DNA of 42,299 bases. Source: Chloroflexota bacterium. Lineage in GTDB: Bacteria; Chloroflexota; Anaerolineae; UBA1429. This document shows positions 15,939-23,404 of the stretch, in pieces. The stretch lies in the NCBI GenBank assembly GCA_012728955.1, contig JAAYED010000037.1:1-42299 (forward strand), given 5' to 3'. The notes under the pieces are model-generated. The model had not been told where the DNA came from, ran no database searches, and saw only the letters and a list, made by a program, of their open reading frames with translations. Position 1 is the stretch's first letter, and each line of letters opens with the position of its first letter. The position numbers and the translations under genes were made by a program.

Positions 15939-16739
15939 GTGACCCACTCCAACCCCGCCACAACTCGCCCCTGCCGGGCCTCTCTCCCTCCGGAGCGCTT
16001 TGCCGAGCTCGCAGCGGCCCTGGGAGACTCGCCCGAGACGGCCATGGACCTCACCCAGCTGGCCCTGGGGCGTTGCCGTGCCTATGTGGCCGGCTCGCTG
16101 CCGCGGTTTGACGCGGCGGTGGTGCAGGTGGACGACAACCCCACCGAGGTCAATGGCTATGGCAGCGACCCGGAGGCGCTGGACGGGCTGCTGCAGATTG
16201 TGCCGGGCTGGGCCTGTGTGCTGGTTTCACGCCAGTTGGAGCAGCCCCTGTCCGCCCTGCTGGAGAGGCGCCTGGGCCTGCCCCTGCGGCATTATGGCGA
16301 CGTGGCCTATGTGGCGCCACAGCAGGGGCTGGTACGGCATGTACACCCCGACGTGCGCCTGCTGACGCTGGAGGACCTGCCCCTGCTGCAGGCCGAGCCC
16401 CGCCTGCAGGGCAAGTGTTTTGGCAGCCCCGAGGCGCTACTGCGCCAGGGCGTGGCGGCCGGCGCCGTGGTGCAGGGGGCGCTGGTGGCCATGACCCACA
16501 CCAGCGGCCTCAGCCCGCGCTATGGCGAGATCGGCGCCTACTGCCTGGAGCCCTACCGCCGGCGGGGCTATGTCACCGCGGCGGCCTGGCTGGTGGCCGA
16601 GCGGCTGCGGGCTATGGGCCGCACCCCCATCTGGTCCACCGGCGAGACCAACTGGGCCTCGCAGCGGGTGGCAGAAAAGCTGGGCTTTGTGCGGCAGGGC
16701 GGGCGCGTGTACCTCATCCCGCAGCGCCCCACCCCCTGA
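15939..16739 (+). CDS. GNAT-family N-acetyltransferase (266 aa)
   Basis: The C-terminal third has the GNAT acetyl-CoA site: GEIGAYCLEPYRRRGYVTAA contains the RRxGxxxA-type pyrophosphate-binding loop, followed by an alpha helix (WLVAERLRAMG), WSTGETNWASQRVAEKLGF and a final strand. The first half (residues 1-110) is a separate domain without clear catalytic signs, as in the GNAT proteins with an extra N-terminal domain. The start is GTG at 15939 with AGGAGG 7 nt upstream. It is a single gene between the tRNA terminator and a terminator at 16746. The acceptor is unknown. Confidence 0.8.
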   Translation: MTHSNPATTRPCRASLPPERFAELAAALGDSPETAMDLTQLALGRCRAYVAGSLPRFDAAVVQVDDNPTEVNGYGSDPEALDGLLQIVPGWACVLVSRQLEQPLSALLERRLGLPLRHYGDVAYVAPQQGLVRHVHPDVRLLTLEDLPLLQAEPRLQGKCFGSPEALLRQGVAAGAVVQGALVAMTHTSGLSPRYGEIGAYCLEPYRRRGYVTAAAWLVAERLRAMGRTPIWSTGETNWASQRVAEKLGFVRQGGRVYLIPQRPTP

Positions 16740-16745
16740 GAGCGG

Positions 16746-16769
16746 GCATCCGCCGGGCCCGGCGGATGC
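16746..16769 (+). terminator. terminator after the GNAT gene
   Basis: A perfect palindrome with ten-base arms gcatccgccg and cggcggatgc around ggcc begins 7 bp after the stop. Only atccctt follows, so termination strength is uncertain. Confidence 0.55.
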
Positions 16770-16774
16770 ATCCC

Positions 16775-16803
16775 TTGCCCGGCCAGCGTCGATGCGCTAT
16801 CCT
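16775..16803 (+). promoter_or_regulatory. promoter for the MtaA/UroD-family gene
   Basis: TTGCCC (16775-16780) and TATCCT (16798-16803) are 17 bp apart, about 48 bp before the ATG at 16852. Confidence 0.5.
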
Positions 16804-16851
16804 GCGGCGGATGAAACGACACCTGCCGCCCGTAACCACCCAGGAGGCGCG

Positions 16852-17868
16852 ATGTTCACGCCCTACCGTATGACGCCCAAGCGTCGCTTTCTTTCCGGCC
16901 TGCTGGGCGGCCGCGTCGACCGCCCGCCCATCGGCGCCATCACCTCGGTGACCAACATCGAACAGATGGAGATCTGCGAGGCGGCCTTTCCCGACGCCCA
17001 TCTGGATGGCGCCCGTATGGCGTCGCTCGCCGCCGGCGCCCACACCGTGCTGGGCTATGACGCCATCATGCCCTATTTCAGTGTGGCGGCCGAGGCGGCG
17101 GCGCTGGGCTGCCAAGTGGACTGGGGAGATCGCGAGAACATGCCCGCCGTGCTCACCTCGCCCTGGGAGGATCCCCGCCAGGTGCTGATCCCCGAGGATT
17201 TCCTGGAGCGGGCGCCCGTCCGCGCTGTGCTGGAGGCCATCCGCATCCTGCGCGCCCGGCACGGCCACCGCGTGGCCATCGTGGGCAAGGTGATGGGCCC
17301 CTGGACGCTGGCCTACCATCTCCACGGCGTACAGCCCTTTTTGATGGAAACCCTCACCGATCCGCCCCGGGTGCGCCAGTTTATTGAGCGTCTGAAAGAG
17401 ATCACGGTGCTCTTTGGCCGCGCTCAGATCGCCGCCGGCGCCGACGCCCTGTGCATCGCCGACCACGCCACCGGCGACCTGATCAGCGCGCGCATGTACC
17501 GCCAGTATCTGTGGCCCGTCCATCAGGAGCTCACCCGGCGGCTGGGGTGCCCCACTGCCCTGCACATCTGCGGCAACACCGCCGACCGGCTGGAGGCCAT
17601 CGCCACATCAGGCTTTGACTGCTACCATTTCGAGTCGCGGGTGGATGCCGCCAGCGCCGTGGAGCGGGTGGCCGGGCGCATCTCGCTGATGGGCAACGTC
17701 AACAACCCCGAGGTGCTGCTGCGGGGCACGCCCGATCAGGTAGAGGCCAGCGCGCGGGCTGCCTGGGAGGCCGGCGTGCGCATCATCGGCCCCGAGTGCG
17801 CCGTGCCCTTGAACACCCCTACTGAGAACCTGCGGGCCATCGCCCGCATCGCCCAGCCGATGGGGTGA
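16852..17868 (+). CDS. MtaA/CmuA-type (UroD-fold) methylcobamide methyltransferase family protein (338 aa)
   Basis: The protein belongs to the uroporphyrinogen-decarboxylase fold group, closer to the methylcobalamin:coenzyme M methyltransferases (MtaA, MtbA, CmuA) than to HemE. Zinc-ligand positions of the methyltransferases are visible: His238 and Cys240 in ALHICGNT, and Cys316 in GPECAVP. The substrate-barrel elements CIADHATGDLIS and HFESRVD are also typical. The N-terminal HemE arginine motif is not seen. The start at 16852 is placed 4 nt after AGGAGG. No corrinoid protein, MtaB/MttB-like partner or activase is in the window, so the methyl donor and acceptor are unknown. It is flanked by its own promoter and a convergent terminator. 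Confidence 0.8.
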   Translation: MFTPYRMTPKRRFLSGLLGGRVDRPPIGAITSVTNIEQMEICEAAFPDAHLDGARMASLAAGAHTVLGYDAIMPYFSVAAEAAALGCQVDWGDRENMPAVLTSPWEDPRQVLIPEDFLERAPVRAVLEAIRILRARHGHRVAIVGKVMGPWTLAYHLHGVQPFLMETLTDPPRVRQFIERLKEITVLFGRAQIAAGADALCIADHATGDLISARMYRQYLWPVHQELTRRLGCPTALHICGNTADRLEAIATSGFDCYHFESRVDAASAVERVAGRISLMGNVNNPEVLLRGTPDQVEASARAAWEAGVRIIGPECAVPLNTPTENLRAIARIAQPMG

Positions 17869-17885
17869 CGCCCCCCTGTACATGC

Positions 17886-17918
17886 AAAAACGGGGCAGGA
17901 GAGCGCTCTCCTGCCCCG
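17886..17918 (-). terminator. intrinsic terminator of glutamate dehydrogenase, shared by convergent genes
   Basis: A perfect 28-bp palindrome (14-base arm cggggcaggagagc) lies between the convergent stops at 17868 and 17944. On the minus strand it is followed by TTTTTGC, a classical terminator for the dehydrogenase; on the plus strand the tail is poor in T. Confidence 0.85.
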
Positions 17919-17943
17919 CTGATCCTCTTGGAACCTCGTGCGC

Positions 17944-19194
17944 CTAGACCCAGCCGCGCAGCTTGCAGGCCTCGGCCACACGGCCCACCGCCACGGTATA
18001 GGCGGCCACACGGTTGTGCACGCCATACTTTTCGGCCGCGGAGGCCACCGCCTGAAAGGCGGCCGTCATGCGCTCGTCCAGCAGCTCGTAGACGTTGTCC
18101 TCGCGCCAGTAAAAGCGATAGGCGTTTTGCACCTGCTCAAAGTACGACACCGTTACGCCGCCGGCGTTGCACAAAAAGTCGGGGATGACGTACACGCCCT
18201 TGTCGAACAGGATCTCGTCCGCCTCGGGGGTGCTGGGCCCGTTGGCCAGCTCGGCCACGATGCGCGCCTTGACATCCCCGGCGTTGGCGGCGGTGAGCTG
18301 GTTCTCGATGGCGGCGGGCATGAGCACATCCACATCCAGCGTCAGCAGCTCGTCGGGCGGCAGGGCCTCACAATTGGGGGCTCCGGCCAGCACCCCCGTG
18401 CTGCGCTTGTGCGCCACCACGGCGGCCACATCCAGCCCCCTCGGGTTGTACACGGCGCCGCTGGAATCCGAGATGGCCACCGGCTTGAGACCCAGCAGCT
18501 GCTGGCCCAGGATGGCGGCGTACTGCCCGGCGTTGCCACAGCCCTGAATGGCGATGGTGCGGCCTGCGGTATCCATGCCCAGGCGCTTGGCGGCCTCACG
18601 CACGCAATAGAGCGCACCCCGGGCGGTGGCGTCGTGCCGGCCGGCAGAGCCCCCCAGCACCAGCGGCTTGCCCGTGATCACCCCGGGTACGTTGCGCCCG
18701 TGCATGACCGAGTACTCGTCCATCATCCAGGCCATGATCTGCGGGTTGGTGTACACATCGGGGGCGGGCACGTCCACATCGGGACCGATAAAATCGCCCA
18801 CCGCACGCACATACTCTCGGCTGAGGCGCTGCAGCTCGGACTGGGACATTTCCTTGGGATTGCAGATCACCCCGCCCTTGCCCCCACCCAGGGGCAGCCC
18901 GATCACCGAGCACTTCCAGGTCATCCAGGCAGAAAGGGCCCGCACCGTATCGATGGTCTCGTCGGGATGAAAGCGGATGCCTCCCTTGGCGGGGCCCAGA
19001 GCGTCGTTATAGTGCACACGAAAGCCGCGAAACACCTTTACGTTACCGTCATCCATGCGCACCGGCACCGAAACGTGCATCTCGCGCATGGGGGTGCGCA
19101 GCAACGCATGTATGGTGGGGTCCAGGTCCATCACGGCGGCCGCACGATCCAGCTGACGCTGCGCGATCTCGAACGAATTCAACTTGTCTGCCAT
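17944..19194 (-). CDS. gdhA: glutamate dehydrogenase (416 aa)
   Basis: The enzyme interconverts glutamate and 2-oxoglutarate plus ammonia with NAD(P). Length is that of the hexameric 410-450-residue family. Visible features are the N-terminal substrate domain with [11 protein letters not shown], the lysine-bearing [19 protein letters not shown], the [19 protein letters not shown] motif, the Rossmann loop [12 protein letters not shown], and the closing block [15 protein letters not shown]. The coenzyme preference cannot be read confidently. The ATG at 19194 has GGAGG 7 nt upstream; the much longer frame has no conserved sequence before it. The gene is monocistronic, with its own promoter at 19268-19296 and a terminator-like hairpin inside the short leader. 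Confidence 0.95.
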   Translation of the reverse strand: MADKLNSFEIAQRQLDRAAAVMDLDPTIHALLRTPMREMHVSVPVRMDDGNVKVFRGFRVHYNDALGPAKGGIRFHPDETIDTVRALSAWMTWKCSVIGLPLGGGKGGVICNPKEMSQSELQRLSREYVRAVGDFIGPDVDVPAPDVYTNPQIMAWMMDEYSVMHGRNVPGVITGKPLVLGGSAGRHDATARGALYCVREAAKRLGMDTAGRTIAIQGCGNAGQYAAILGQQLLGLKPVAISDSSGAVYNPRGLDVAAVVAHKRSTGVLAGAPNCEALPPDELLTLDVDVLMPAAIENQLTAANAGDVKARIVAELANGPSTPEADEILFDKGVYVIPDFLCNAGGVTVSYFEQVQNAYRFYWREDNVYELLDERMTAAFQAVASAAEKYGVHNRVAAYTVAVGRVAEACKLRGWV

Positions 19195-19211
19195 GAGATA
19201 CCCTCCCCCGG

Positions 19212-19257
19212 AAAAACAAAAACCGGTCCAGCCCCACCCATCGTTGGGCCACCGGTT
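19212..19257 (-). promoter_or_regulatory. terminator-like hairpin in the gdhA leader (possible attenuator)
   Basis: On the minus strand AACCGGT (19251-19257) pairs with ACCGGTT (19221-19227), with CCC/GGG pairing possible inside, and is followed directly by TTTTTGTTTTT (19212-19222). The element sits between the only recognisable promoter (predicted start near 19261) and the gdhA ribosome binding site. Any transcript from that promoter must pass it. It matches no riboswitch class I recognise. Confidence 0.6.
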
Positions 19258-19267
19258 GTTGAAGCAG

Positions 19268-19296
19268 AATCTAGTCCGTTCGCGCCAAACCTGCAA
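19268..19296 (-). promoter_or_regulatory. promoter for gdhA
   Basis: TTGCAG (19291-19296) and TAGATT (19268-19273) are 17 bp apart on the minus strand, giving a leader of about 67 nt. Confidence 0.6.
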
Positions 19297-19324
19297 GTAG
19301 GGCGCTCTGGCGTGCAAGGCAACC

Positions 19325-19355
19325 CTCCGTGCCGCCGGACTGCGACGGCACGGAG
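19325..19355 (-). terminator. terminator after the flavodoxin-family reductase
   Basis: A 10-bp stem (ctccgtgccg / cggcacggag) with an 11-nt loop starts 11 bp past the stop at 19367. The following minus-strand sequence GGTTGCCTTGC is only moderately T-rich. Confidence 0.55.
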
Positions 19356-19366
19356 CGGATTCGCAC

Positions 19367-19909
19367 TCAGAGACTGCGGCCTACGCGGTAGGCGCGCTCC
19401 ATCAGAGGGCTGCCCGGAGTCACGGCGTCTGCCCGGGTGTGCACAATGGTGTCGACCAGCTGCATGTCCCGATTCTCAAAGTCGCCCAGGAACCAGCGGT
19501 AGACGGGGAGGTACTGCTCCCGGTTCTGATTGCCCTGGGAGAACACTCCCACCAGCTTGATGCCGGGATGGATGCGCACCTTCCAGTCGCGATCGAGCAG
19601 GCAATAGTGGCGGTTCATGTAGGTGATCATGGGGCCGCACACCTGCGAGGCATAGTTGGGAGCGCTCACCACCAACCCGCCGGCACTGTGCAGCTCGGCC
19701 CAGTAAGGCAACAGATCGTCCTCGACGATGCAGTCCACCCCCTGATCCTTGCAGGTGCGGCAGCCCTGACAGCCGCGCACCGACATCTGGTTCAGCTCAT
19801 AGATCTTGACGGTGTGCCCGGCATCCTGAGCACCGCGCAACACCTCCCGCGCCAGCGTGGACGAGGGCCCCGCGCTGTGCGGGCTGCCCAATACCCCAAT
19901 GATGTGCAT
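19367..19909 (-). CDS. flavodoxin-family NAD(P)H-dependent FMN reductase-like protein (180 aa)
   Basis: The fold is that of NADPH-dependent FMN reductases and iron-sulfur flavoproteins: an N-terminal beta strand and phosphate loop [18 protein letters not shown], then the cysteine cluster [16 protein letters not shown], then [10 protein letters not shown] and the flavin-contact strand [13 protein letters not shown]. The C-x2-C-x2-C-x6-C arrangement is common in the iron-sulfur flavoprotein subfamily and could hold a cluster or form a redox disulfide. The ATG at 19909 has GGAGG 4 nt upstream. A TATAAT at 19939-19944 (minus strand) could be its -10 box, without a good -35. Electron partners are unknown. 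Confidence 0.82.
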   Translation of the reverse strand: MHIIGVLGSPHSAGPSSTLAREVLRGAQDAGHTVKIYELNQMSVRGCQGCRTCKDQGVDCIVEDDLLPYWAELHSAGGLVVSAPNYASQVCGPMITYMNRHYCLLDRDWKVRIHPGIKLVGVFSQGNQNREQYLPVYRWFLGDFENRDMQLVDTIVHTRADAVTPGSPLMERAYRVGRSL

Positions 19910-19944
19910 GCTGCCTCCTCTGGAAATGGGATGTATGGATTATA

Positions 19945-20371
19945 ACCTGCCCGCGGCAGACGGAAACCCCCGCAGCCGCTGCTGTACCTGGAGCAGTCAA
20001 GGCGCGCTGGACGGCTCACACGTTCCCCATCGCTGCCGGGATCCTGCCACCCGGAACGCCTCCCGGTAACCTACCCCAGTGCCGGCCAGCACGCCAGCAC
20101 CTGCATCGCTACAGAGTGGCCCGCGCCGCCTCCGCCGCAACAGCGCCCGCCGGCCGAGCCCGGCGCCGCCCACGGCAGCACAGGGTGCGGCGCTGGATGC
20201 GCAGCCCCTGCGCGGGGTGCTGCCGCAGGCCCGCGCCCACGTGCCGGCCCAGATCGACGGCGGCACCGGCGAGGGCCACCGCATGCGGGTGCCCAAGGGT
20301 GGCGGCTTGTGCGCTCGCCCGGCCTGTGAGATCGGCCGCCGCAACACCTCCAGCGCAGAGCCCTGTGCACG
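19945..20371. other. gene-poor segment
   Basis: No reading frame in this 427-bp stretch carries a recognisable domain or a supported start. Overlapping frames on both strands are rich in Ala, Arg and Pro, as expected for non-coding high-GC DNA. It may contain the decayed upstream part of the UspA-like remnant that follows. Confidence 0.4.
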
Positions 20372-20754
20372 GTGCGCCAGCAGGTGGATGCCGAGCAGGT
20401 GGAGGACGACTTCCTGCAGCTGCGCGTGCGCACTCAGAACGCCATCCGGCCCCTGCTTCCCCCGTGCACCACCCGGGTGGTCTTCAAGTGCTGGACGAAG
20501 GCCGTCGCCTGCATTATGATCGGATGGTGGTAGGCGCCTCCGATGCCTGGCTGCGGCACAGGCGCCTGTTTGGCGCGCTCTCCGATGGGCTGGCCGAGTG
20601 TATCGATGGTCCGCTCCTGTTGGCGCGCCGCTACGAGTCGGCCGTGATCTCATGGATTCGGCGGCAGGCTCGCGTCATTCCGGTGCTCGGCTCGCAGCCA
20701 GAGCCCGTGCCGGAGGGCGAGCAGCTGCCCGCACAACCGAAAGGACATGCCTGA
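20372..20754 (+). pseudogene. remnant of a universal-stress-protein (UspA) domain, frameshifted
   Basis: The last 90 codons before the stop at 20752-20754 read HYDRMVVGASDAWLRHRRLF and then ALSDGLAECIDGPLLLARRYE, close to the C-terminal half of UspA domains (YDLVVVGAS, LFGSIPERVA, PVLLVRRYE) of the type fused to membrane transporters. Upstream, in a different frame (from about 20372), VRQQVDAEQVEDDFLQLRVR also looks like part of such a domain, so one frameshift seems to lie near 20440-20485. No start codon, ATP-loop beginning or transporter part is found. The remnant overlaps the start of the next gene by one base. Low-level translation of a short fragment cannot be excluded. Confidence 0.5.
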
Positions 20755-21320
20755 TGTCGATCAGCGAGACGACCTGGTTTGAGCGACCCGGGCCCGCCAA
20801 CACCGCCGAGACGCTGCGCCTGGCGGGCGCCCGCGCCGAGGCGCTGGGCATCAACGATATCCTCATCGCCTCCAACACCGGCGAATCCGGCCTGCAGGCC
20901 CTGCAGGCGCTGCCCGGCCGGCGGGTGATTGTGGTGGGCAGCGTGTTCGGCTTTAGCGAGCCCAACCGCCAGCCCATGTCCCCTGAAATGGTGGCGGCCA
21001 TCGAGGGCGCCGGCGGCCGCATCGTGCAGGCCGGCCACGCCTTTGGCATGCTGGGCCGCGCCGTCAACCGCAAGTTCAACGTCATTCAGGTGGACGAGAT
21101 CATCGCCCACGTGCTGCGCCTGTTCAGTGCCGGCGTCAAGGTGGGTTGTGAGATCGCCTGCATGGCCTGCGACGCGGGCCTGGTGCGCCCCGGCGCCGAG
21201 GTGATCGCCATCGGCGGCACCGGCCGCGGCGCCGATACCGCCGTGGTGCTGCGCGCCACCAACACCCACACCTTTTTCGACCTGCGGGTGCTCGAGATCA
21301 TCTGCAAGCCGCGGGGCTGA
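20754..21320 (+). CDS. pyruvate-kinase alpha/beta-domain-like protein (188 aa)
   Basis: The protein consists only of a domain like the C-terminal domain of pyruvate kinase: NTAETLRLAGARAEALGIND followed by ILIASNTGESGLQALQAL, then VIVVGSVFGFSEPNRQPMS, and near the end VKVGCEIACMACDAGLVRPG and VIAIGGTGRGADTAVVLR. Stand-alone proteins of this kind occur in archaea and many anaerobes and have no settled function. The C-terminus has three cysteines (CEIACMAC). The ATG overlaps the stop of the UspA remnant (TGATG) and has AAAGGA 8 nt upstream. A VOC gene follows after 27 bp and is probably in the same transcript. Confidence 0.78.
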   Translation: MSISETTWFERPGPANTAETLRLAGARAEALGINDILIASNTGESGLQALQALPGRRVIVVGSVFGFSEPNRQPMSPEMVAAIEGAGGRIVQAGHAFGMLGRAVNRKFNVIQVDEIIAHVLRLFSAGVKVGCEIACMACDAGLVRPGAEVIAIGGTGRGADTAVVLRATNTHTFFDLRVLEIICKPRG

Positions 21321-21347
21321 GTGCGCGCCCGCACCACGGGAGGGACC

Positions 21348-21743
21348 ATGAGAGTCACACTGGCCAGCATCCTCGTCCGCGACCAGGCGCAGGCCCTGGC
21401 CTTTTACACCGAGGTGCTGGGCTTTGAACCGCACACCGACGTACCCGCCGGCGAGTATCGCTGGATCACCGTCGTCTCTCCGGAGGACCCCGAGGGTGTA
21501 CAGCTGGTGCTGGAGCCGCTGGGATTTGCGCCGGCGGCCACCTATCAGCAGGCGCTTTACCAGGCGGGCATCCCCTGCACCTCGCTGGGGGTGAGCGACG
21601 TGCGCGCCGAGTACGCCCGGCTTATGGCACTGGGCGTGCGCTTTGCCGCAGAACCGCAGGAGACCCCCTTTGGCTGGACGGCCCAGCTGGACGACACCTG
21701 CGGCAACTGGATCATGCTCCACGAACTGGGCAAGGCCTTTTAG
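21348..21743 (+). CDS. VOC-superfamily protein, glyoxalase-like (131 aa)
   Basis: A single-chain VOC protein of normal length. The first module starts MRVTLASILVRDQAQALAFY and runs to VQLVLEPL; the second has TSLGVSDVRAEYARLMALGV and ends DDTCGNWIMLHEL. It begins LASILVRDQ without the N-terminal histidine usual for glyoxalase I, but has the end-strand glutamate (HEL) as in many bleomycin-resistance or dioxygenase-like members. The function cannot be specified. The ATG has GGAGG 4 nt upstream and follows the pyruvate-kinase-C-like gene closely. Confidence 0.8.
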   Translation: MRVTLASILVRDQAQALAFYTEVLGFEPHTDVPAGEYRWITVVSPEDPEGVQLVLEPLGFAPAATYQQALYQAGIPCTSLGVSDVRAEYARLMALGVRFAAEPQETPFGWTAQLDDTCGNWIMLHELGKAF

Positions 21744-21815
21744 GCCGTCGGCAAGCGCCGGGCTCCCAGCGGGAGTGCGCCGCCGGCGGCTCTGGCCGGC
21801 TGCCCCACTGCATCC

Positions 21816-21854
21816 CCCACAGAGGCGCCGGCGCACAGCCCGCGCCTCTGTGGG
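21816..21854. terminator. hairpin between convergent genes
   Basis: A perfect 13-bp stem (cccacagaggcgc / gcgcctctgtggg) with a 13-nt loop lies between the convergent stops at 21743 and 21869. Neither side has a T-tract, so it may act as a bidirectional but weak terminator or an mRNA 3' end stabiliser. Confidence 0.6.
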
Positions 21855-21868
21855 CCTGCCGCCGGGCC

Positions 21869-22858
21869 TCAGCCCCGCCCCAGCAACGCCTCCAGCTGAT
21901 CCAGCACCAGGCTGCAGTTGTGCATGGTCTCAAAGCGCCGGTCGGCATGGTCATAGTCTTCAAAGAGCGTCCAGCGCACGCGCTCCTCGCCGATGGCCGC
22001 CCGCAGGCGGCTGGCCAGGCGCTCGCCCTGCTGCCAGGGCACGATCACATCCTGCCGGCCATGCTGGATCACAAAGGGCGGCGCCTGCGGCGTGATATAG
22101 GTCTCGGGGTTGACCAGCGCCGCCAGGTCCGGCGCATCCTCCACCGGCAGGCCCAGCTCCCAGGCCAGCACATAGTCGTCGCCACGGGTGATCATGGCCG
22201 ACTGGAGGCCCGACTGGGCCAGTTGCGCCTCGACCATGGCAAAGGTAGTGGGGCAGAACCAGATCATGCAGGCGTCCACGTGGCTGGGCTGATCGGCCCA
22301 ACCCATGGCGGGATCGTCCAGCTCGGGGTAGCGTCCGTCGCCGGTAAGGGCCAGCAGCGCGGCCAGGTTGGCGCCGGCGCTCATGCCCCAGGCGATCAAG
22401 CAGGAGGGATCCAGCCGATAGCGGGCAGCGTTGGCACGGATGAACCGCACGGCGGCCTTGGCCTCCTGCAGCGGCCGCGGAAAGAGCGCCTCGCCACTGA
22501 GGGTGTAATCGATGGCGCAGACGGCATAGCCGCGCTTGAGCCCCTCCAGGGGCGGATAGGTCTCATAGTCATCCTTGCGACCGGTAAAATAGCCCCCGCC
22601 GTGGGCGAACAGGATCACCGGAAAGGGCCCCTCGCCATCGTTGGGCAGATAAATGTCCATCAGCGCGCGGGGGCAGCCCTGGGCGTAGGGCACATTGAGC
22701 CACTTGCGCCGGATGTAACGGTGGTCCAGGTCGGGGTTGGTGGCGCGCATGACGGACTGGGGATAGAGCCGTCGACGACCGGCATAGCGAGCCAGCACCG
22801 CCGCCGGCGTGGTGCGGGTCAGATCCAGCACACCTTCGTTGACCGTTTTCCTCTCCAT
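21869..22858 (-). CDS. alpha/beta-hydrolase, carboxylesterase type (329 aa)
   Basis: The protein has the hormone-sensitive-lipase/BD-FAE-type layout: a 70-residue N-terminal cap, the strand VILFAHGGGYFTG with the HGGG oxyanion motif, the nucleophile elbow GMSAG, and late acid and histidine candidates in IQHGRQDVIVP and EDYDHADRRF. No signal peptide is present, so it is probably cytoplasmic and acts on small esters such as deacetylation of sugars or xenobiotics; the substrate is unknown. The ATG at 22858 has AAGGAG 5 nt upstream, preferred over an in-frame codon 27 bp earlier. Confidence 0.85.
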   Translation of the reverse strand: MERKTVNEGVLDLTRTTPAAVLARYAGRRRLYPQSVMRATNPDLDHRYIRRKWLNVPYAQGCPRALMDIYLPNDGEGPFPVILFAHGGGYFTGRKDDYETYPPLEGLKRGYAVCAIDYTLSGEALFPRPLQEAKAAVRFIRANAARYRLDPSCLIAWGMSAGANLAALLALTGDGRYPELDDPAMGWADQPSHVDACMIWFCPTTFAMVEAQLAQSGLQSAMITRGDDYVLAWELGLPVEDAPDLAALVNPETYITPQAPPFVIQHGRQDVIVPWQQGERLASRLRAAIGEERVRWTLFEDYDHADRRFETMHNCSLVLDQLEALLGRG

Positions 22859-22890
22859 GGCAGCTCCTTTCCTGGGGATGAGCATGCCGC

Positions 22891-22919
22891 ATGGTAGGCC
22901 GCGGCTGGGAGCAGGTCAA
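22891..22919 (-). promoter_or_regulatory. promoter for the esterase gene
   Basis: TTGACC (22914-22919) and TACCAT (22891-22896) are 17 bp apart on the minus strand, about 33 bp before the ATG. Confidence 0.6.
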
Positions 22920-22931
22920 GGCCCTGTGGCA

Positions 22932-22955
22932 GCCAGGCCGGCATGCCGGCCTGGC
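22932..22955. repeat. 24-bp perfect palindrome
   Basis: Twelve-base arm gccaggccggca followed by its exact complement. It lies 13 bp upstream of the -35 box of the esterase promoter and upstream of the small-peptide gene on the other strand. It could be a binding site for a dimeric regulator or a stable hairpin. Confidence 0.7.
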
Positions 22956-23079
22956 CCATCCCACCCATCCTGCCTCCAGAGGCGAATTCCCTGAACTGCT
23001 GGCGGTGGGCCGTGTCCTGCGGTCCCCCTGTGTGTTACAGCATCTGCATCGCAAGGATGGCTCACGAAGGAGGTGCAGC

Positions 23080-23229
23080 ATGCGCACGCGTGTTCTATTG
23101 GCCACAGTGGCCCTTTTGGCGACGGTAGCACTCTCTGTGCTGGCGCATGCTACGGGCTATCCCTTGTGGAACGAGCCCCTGCCAGCCCCCGCGGGCAACC
23201 CGACCACACTGCTTCAACGGGCGGATTGA
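23080..23229 (+). CDS. putative small secreted peptide (49 aa)
   Basis: A short frame has a near-perfect ribosome binding site, AAGGAGGT, 5 nt before ATG 23080. The product starts MRTRVLLATVALLATVALSV with the basic start and hydrophobic core of a Sec signal peptide and a likely cleavage site after LAHA, leaving about 25 residues (beginning TGYPLWNEPLP). It has no cysteine. In another frame, from about 23212 to 23278, the sequence reads NGRIDLHWRPTGVSLTLHAP before a stop, which looks coding-like, so the gene may be the N-terminal part of a longer secreted protein broken by a frameshift near 23205-23215. No family is recognised. Confidence 0.5.
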   Translation: MRTRVLLATVALLATVALSVLAHATGYPLWNEPLPAPAGNPTTLLQRAD

Positions 23230-23344
23230 CCTCCACTGGCGCCCCACGGGAGTGAGCCTCACCCTGCACGCCCCTTGAACCCCGTCGCTGCAGCGCCGGC
23301 CGGTTTTGCCAGCACAGGACATGGCGTGCTGCTGTACGCTGCGC

Positions 23345-23373
23345 TTGACCCCGCGCCGCCGCTCGACTAGATT
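23345..23373 (+). promoter_or_regulatory. promoter for the MFS gene
   Basis: TTGACC (23345-23350) and TAGATT (23368-23373) are 17 bp apart, about 25 bp upstream of the GTG start at 23405. Confidence 0.65.
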
Positions 23374-23404
23374 CGAGCATAACAGCACCCTTGGGAGCAA
23401 GCCT

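Noticed and set aside
20340-20470. Possible serine-recombinase tail
   Set aside because: A first impression from VRQQVDAEQVEDDF was replaced by the better fit to a UspA-linked segment because the adjacent frame clearly continues as UspA; no zinc-ribbon or recombinase core is present.
19997-20653. 218-codon minus-strand frame in the gene-poor segment
   Set aside because: Arg/Pro/Ala-rich and antisense to the UspA remnant; no motif or start signal.
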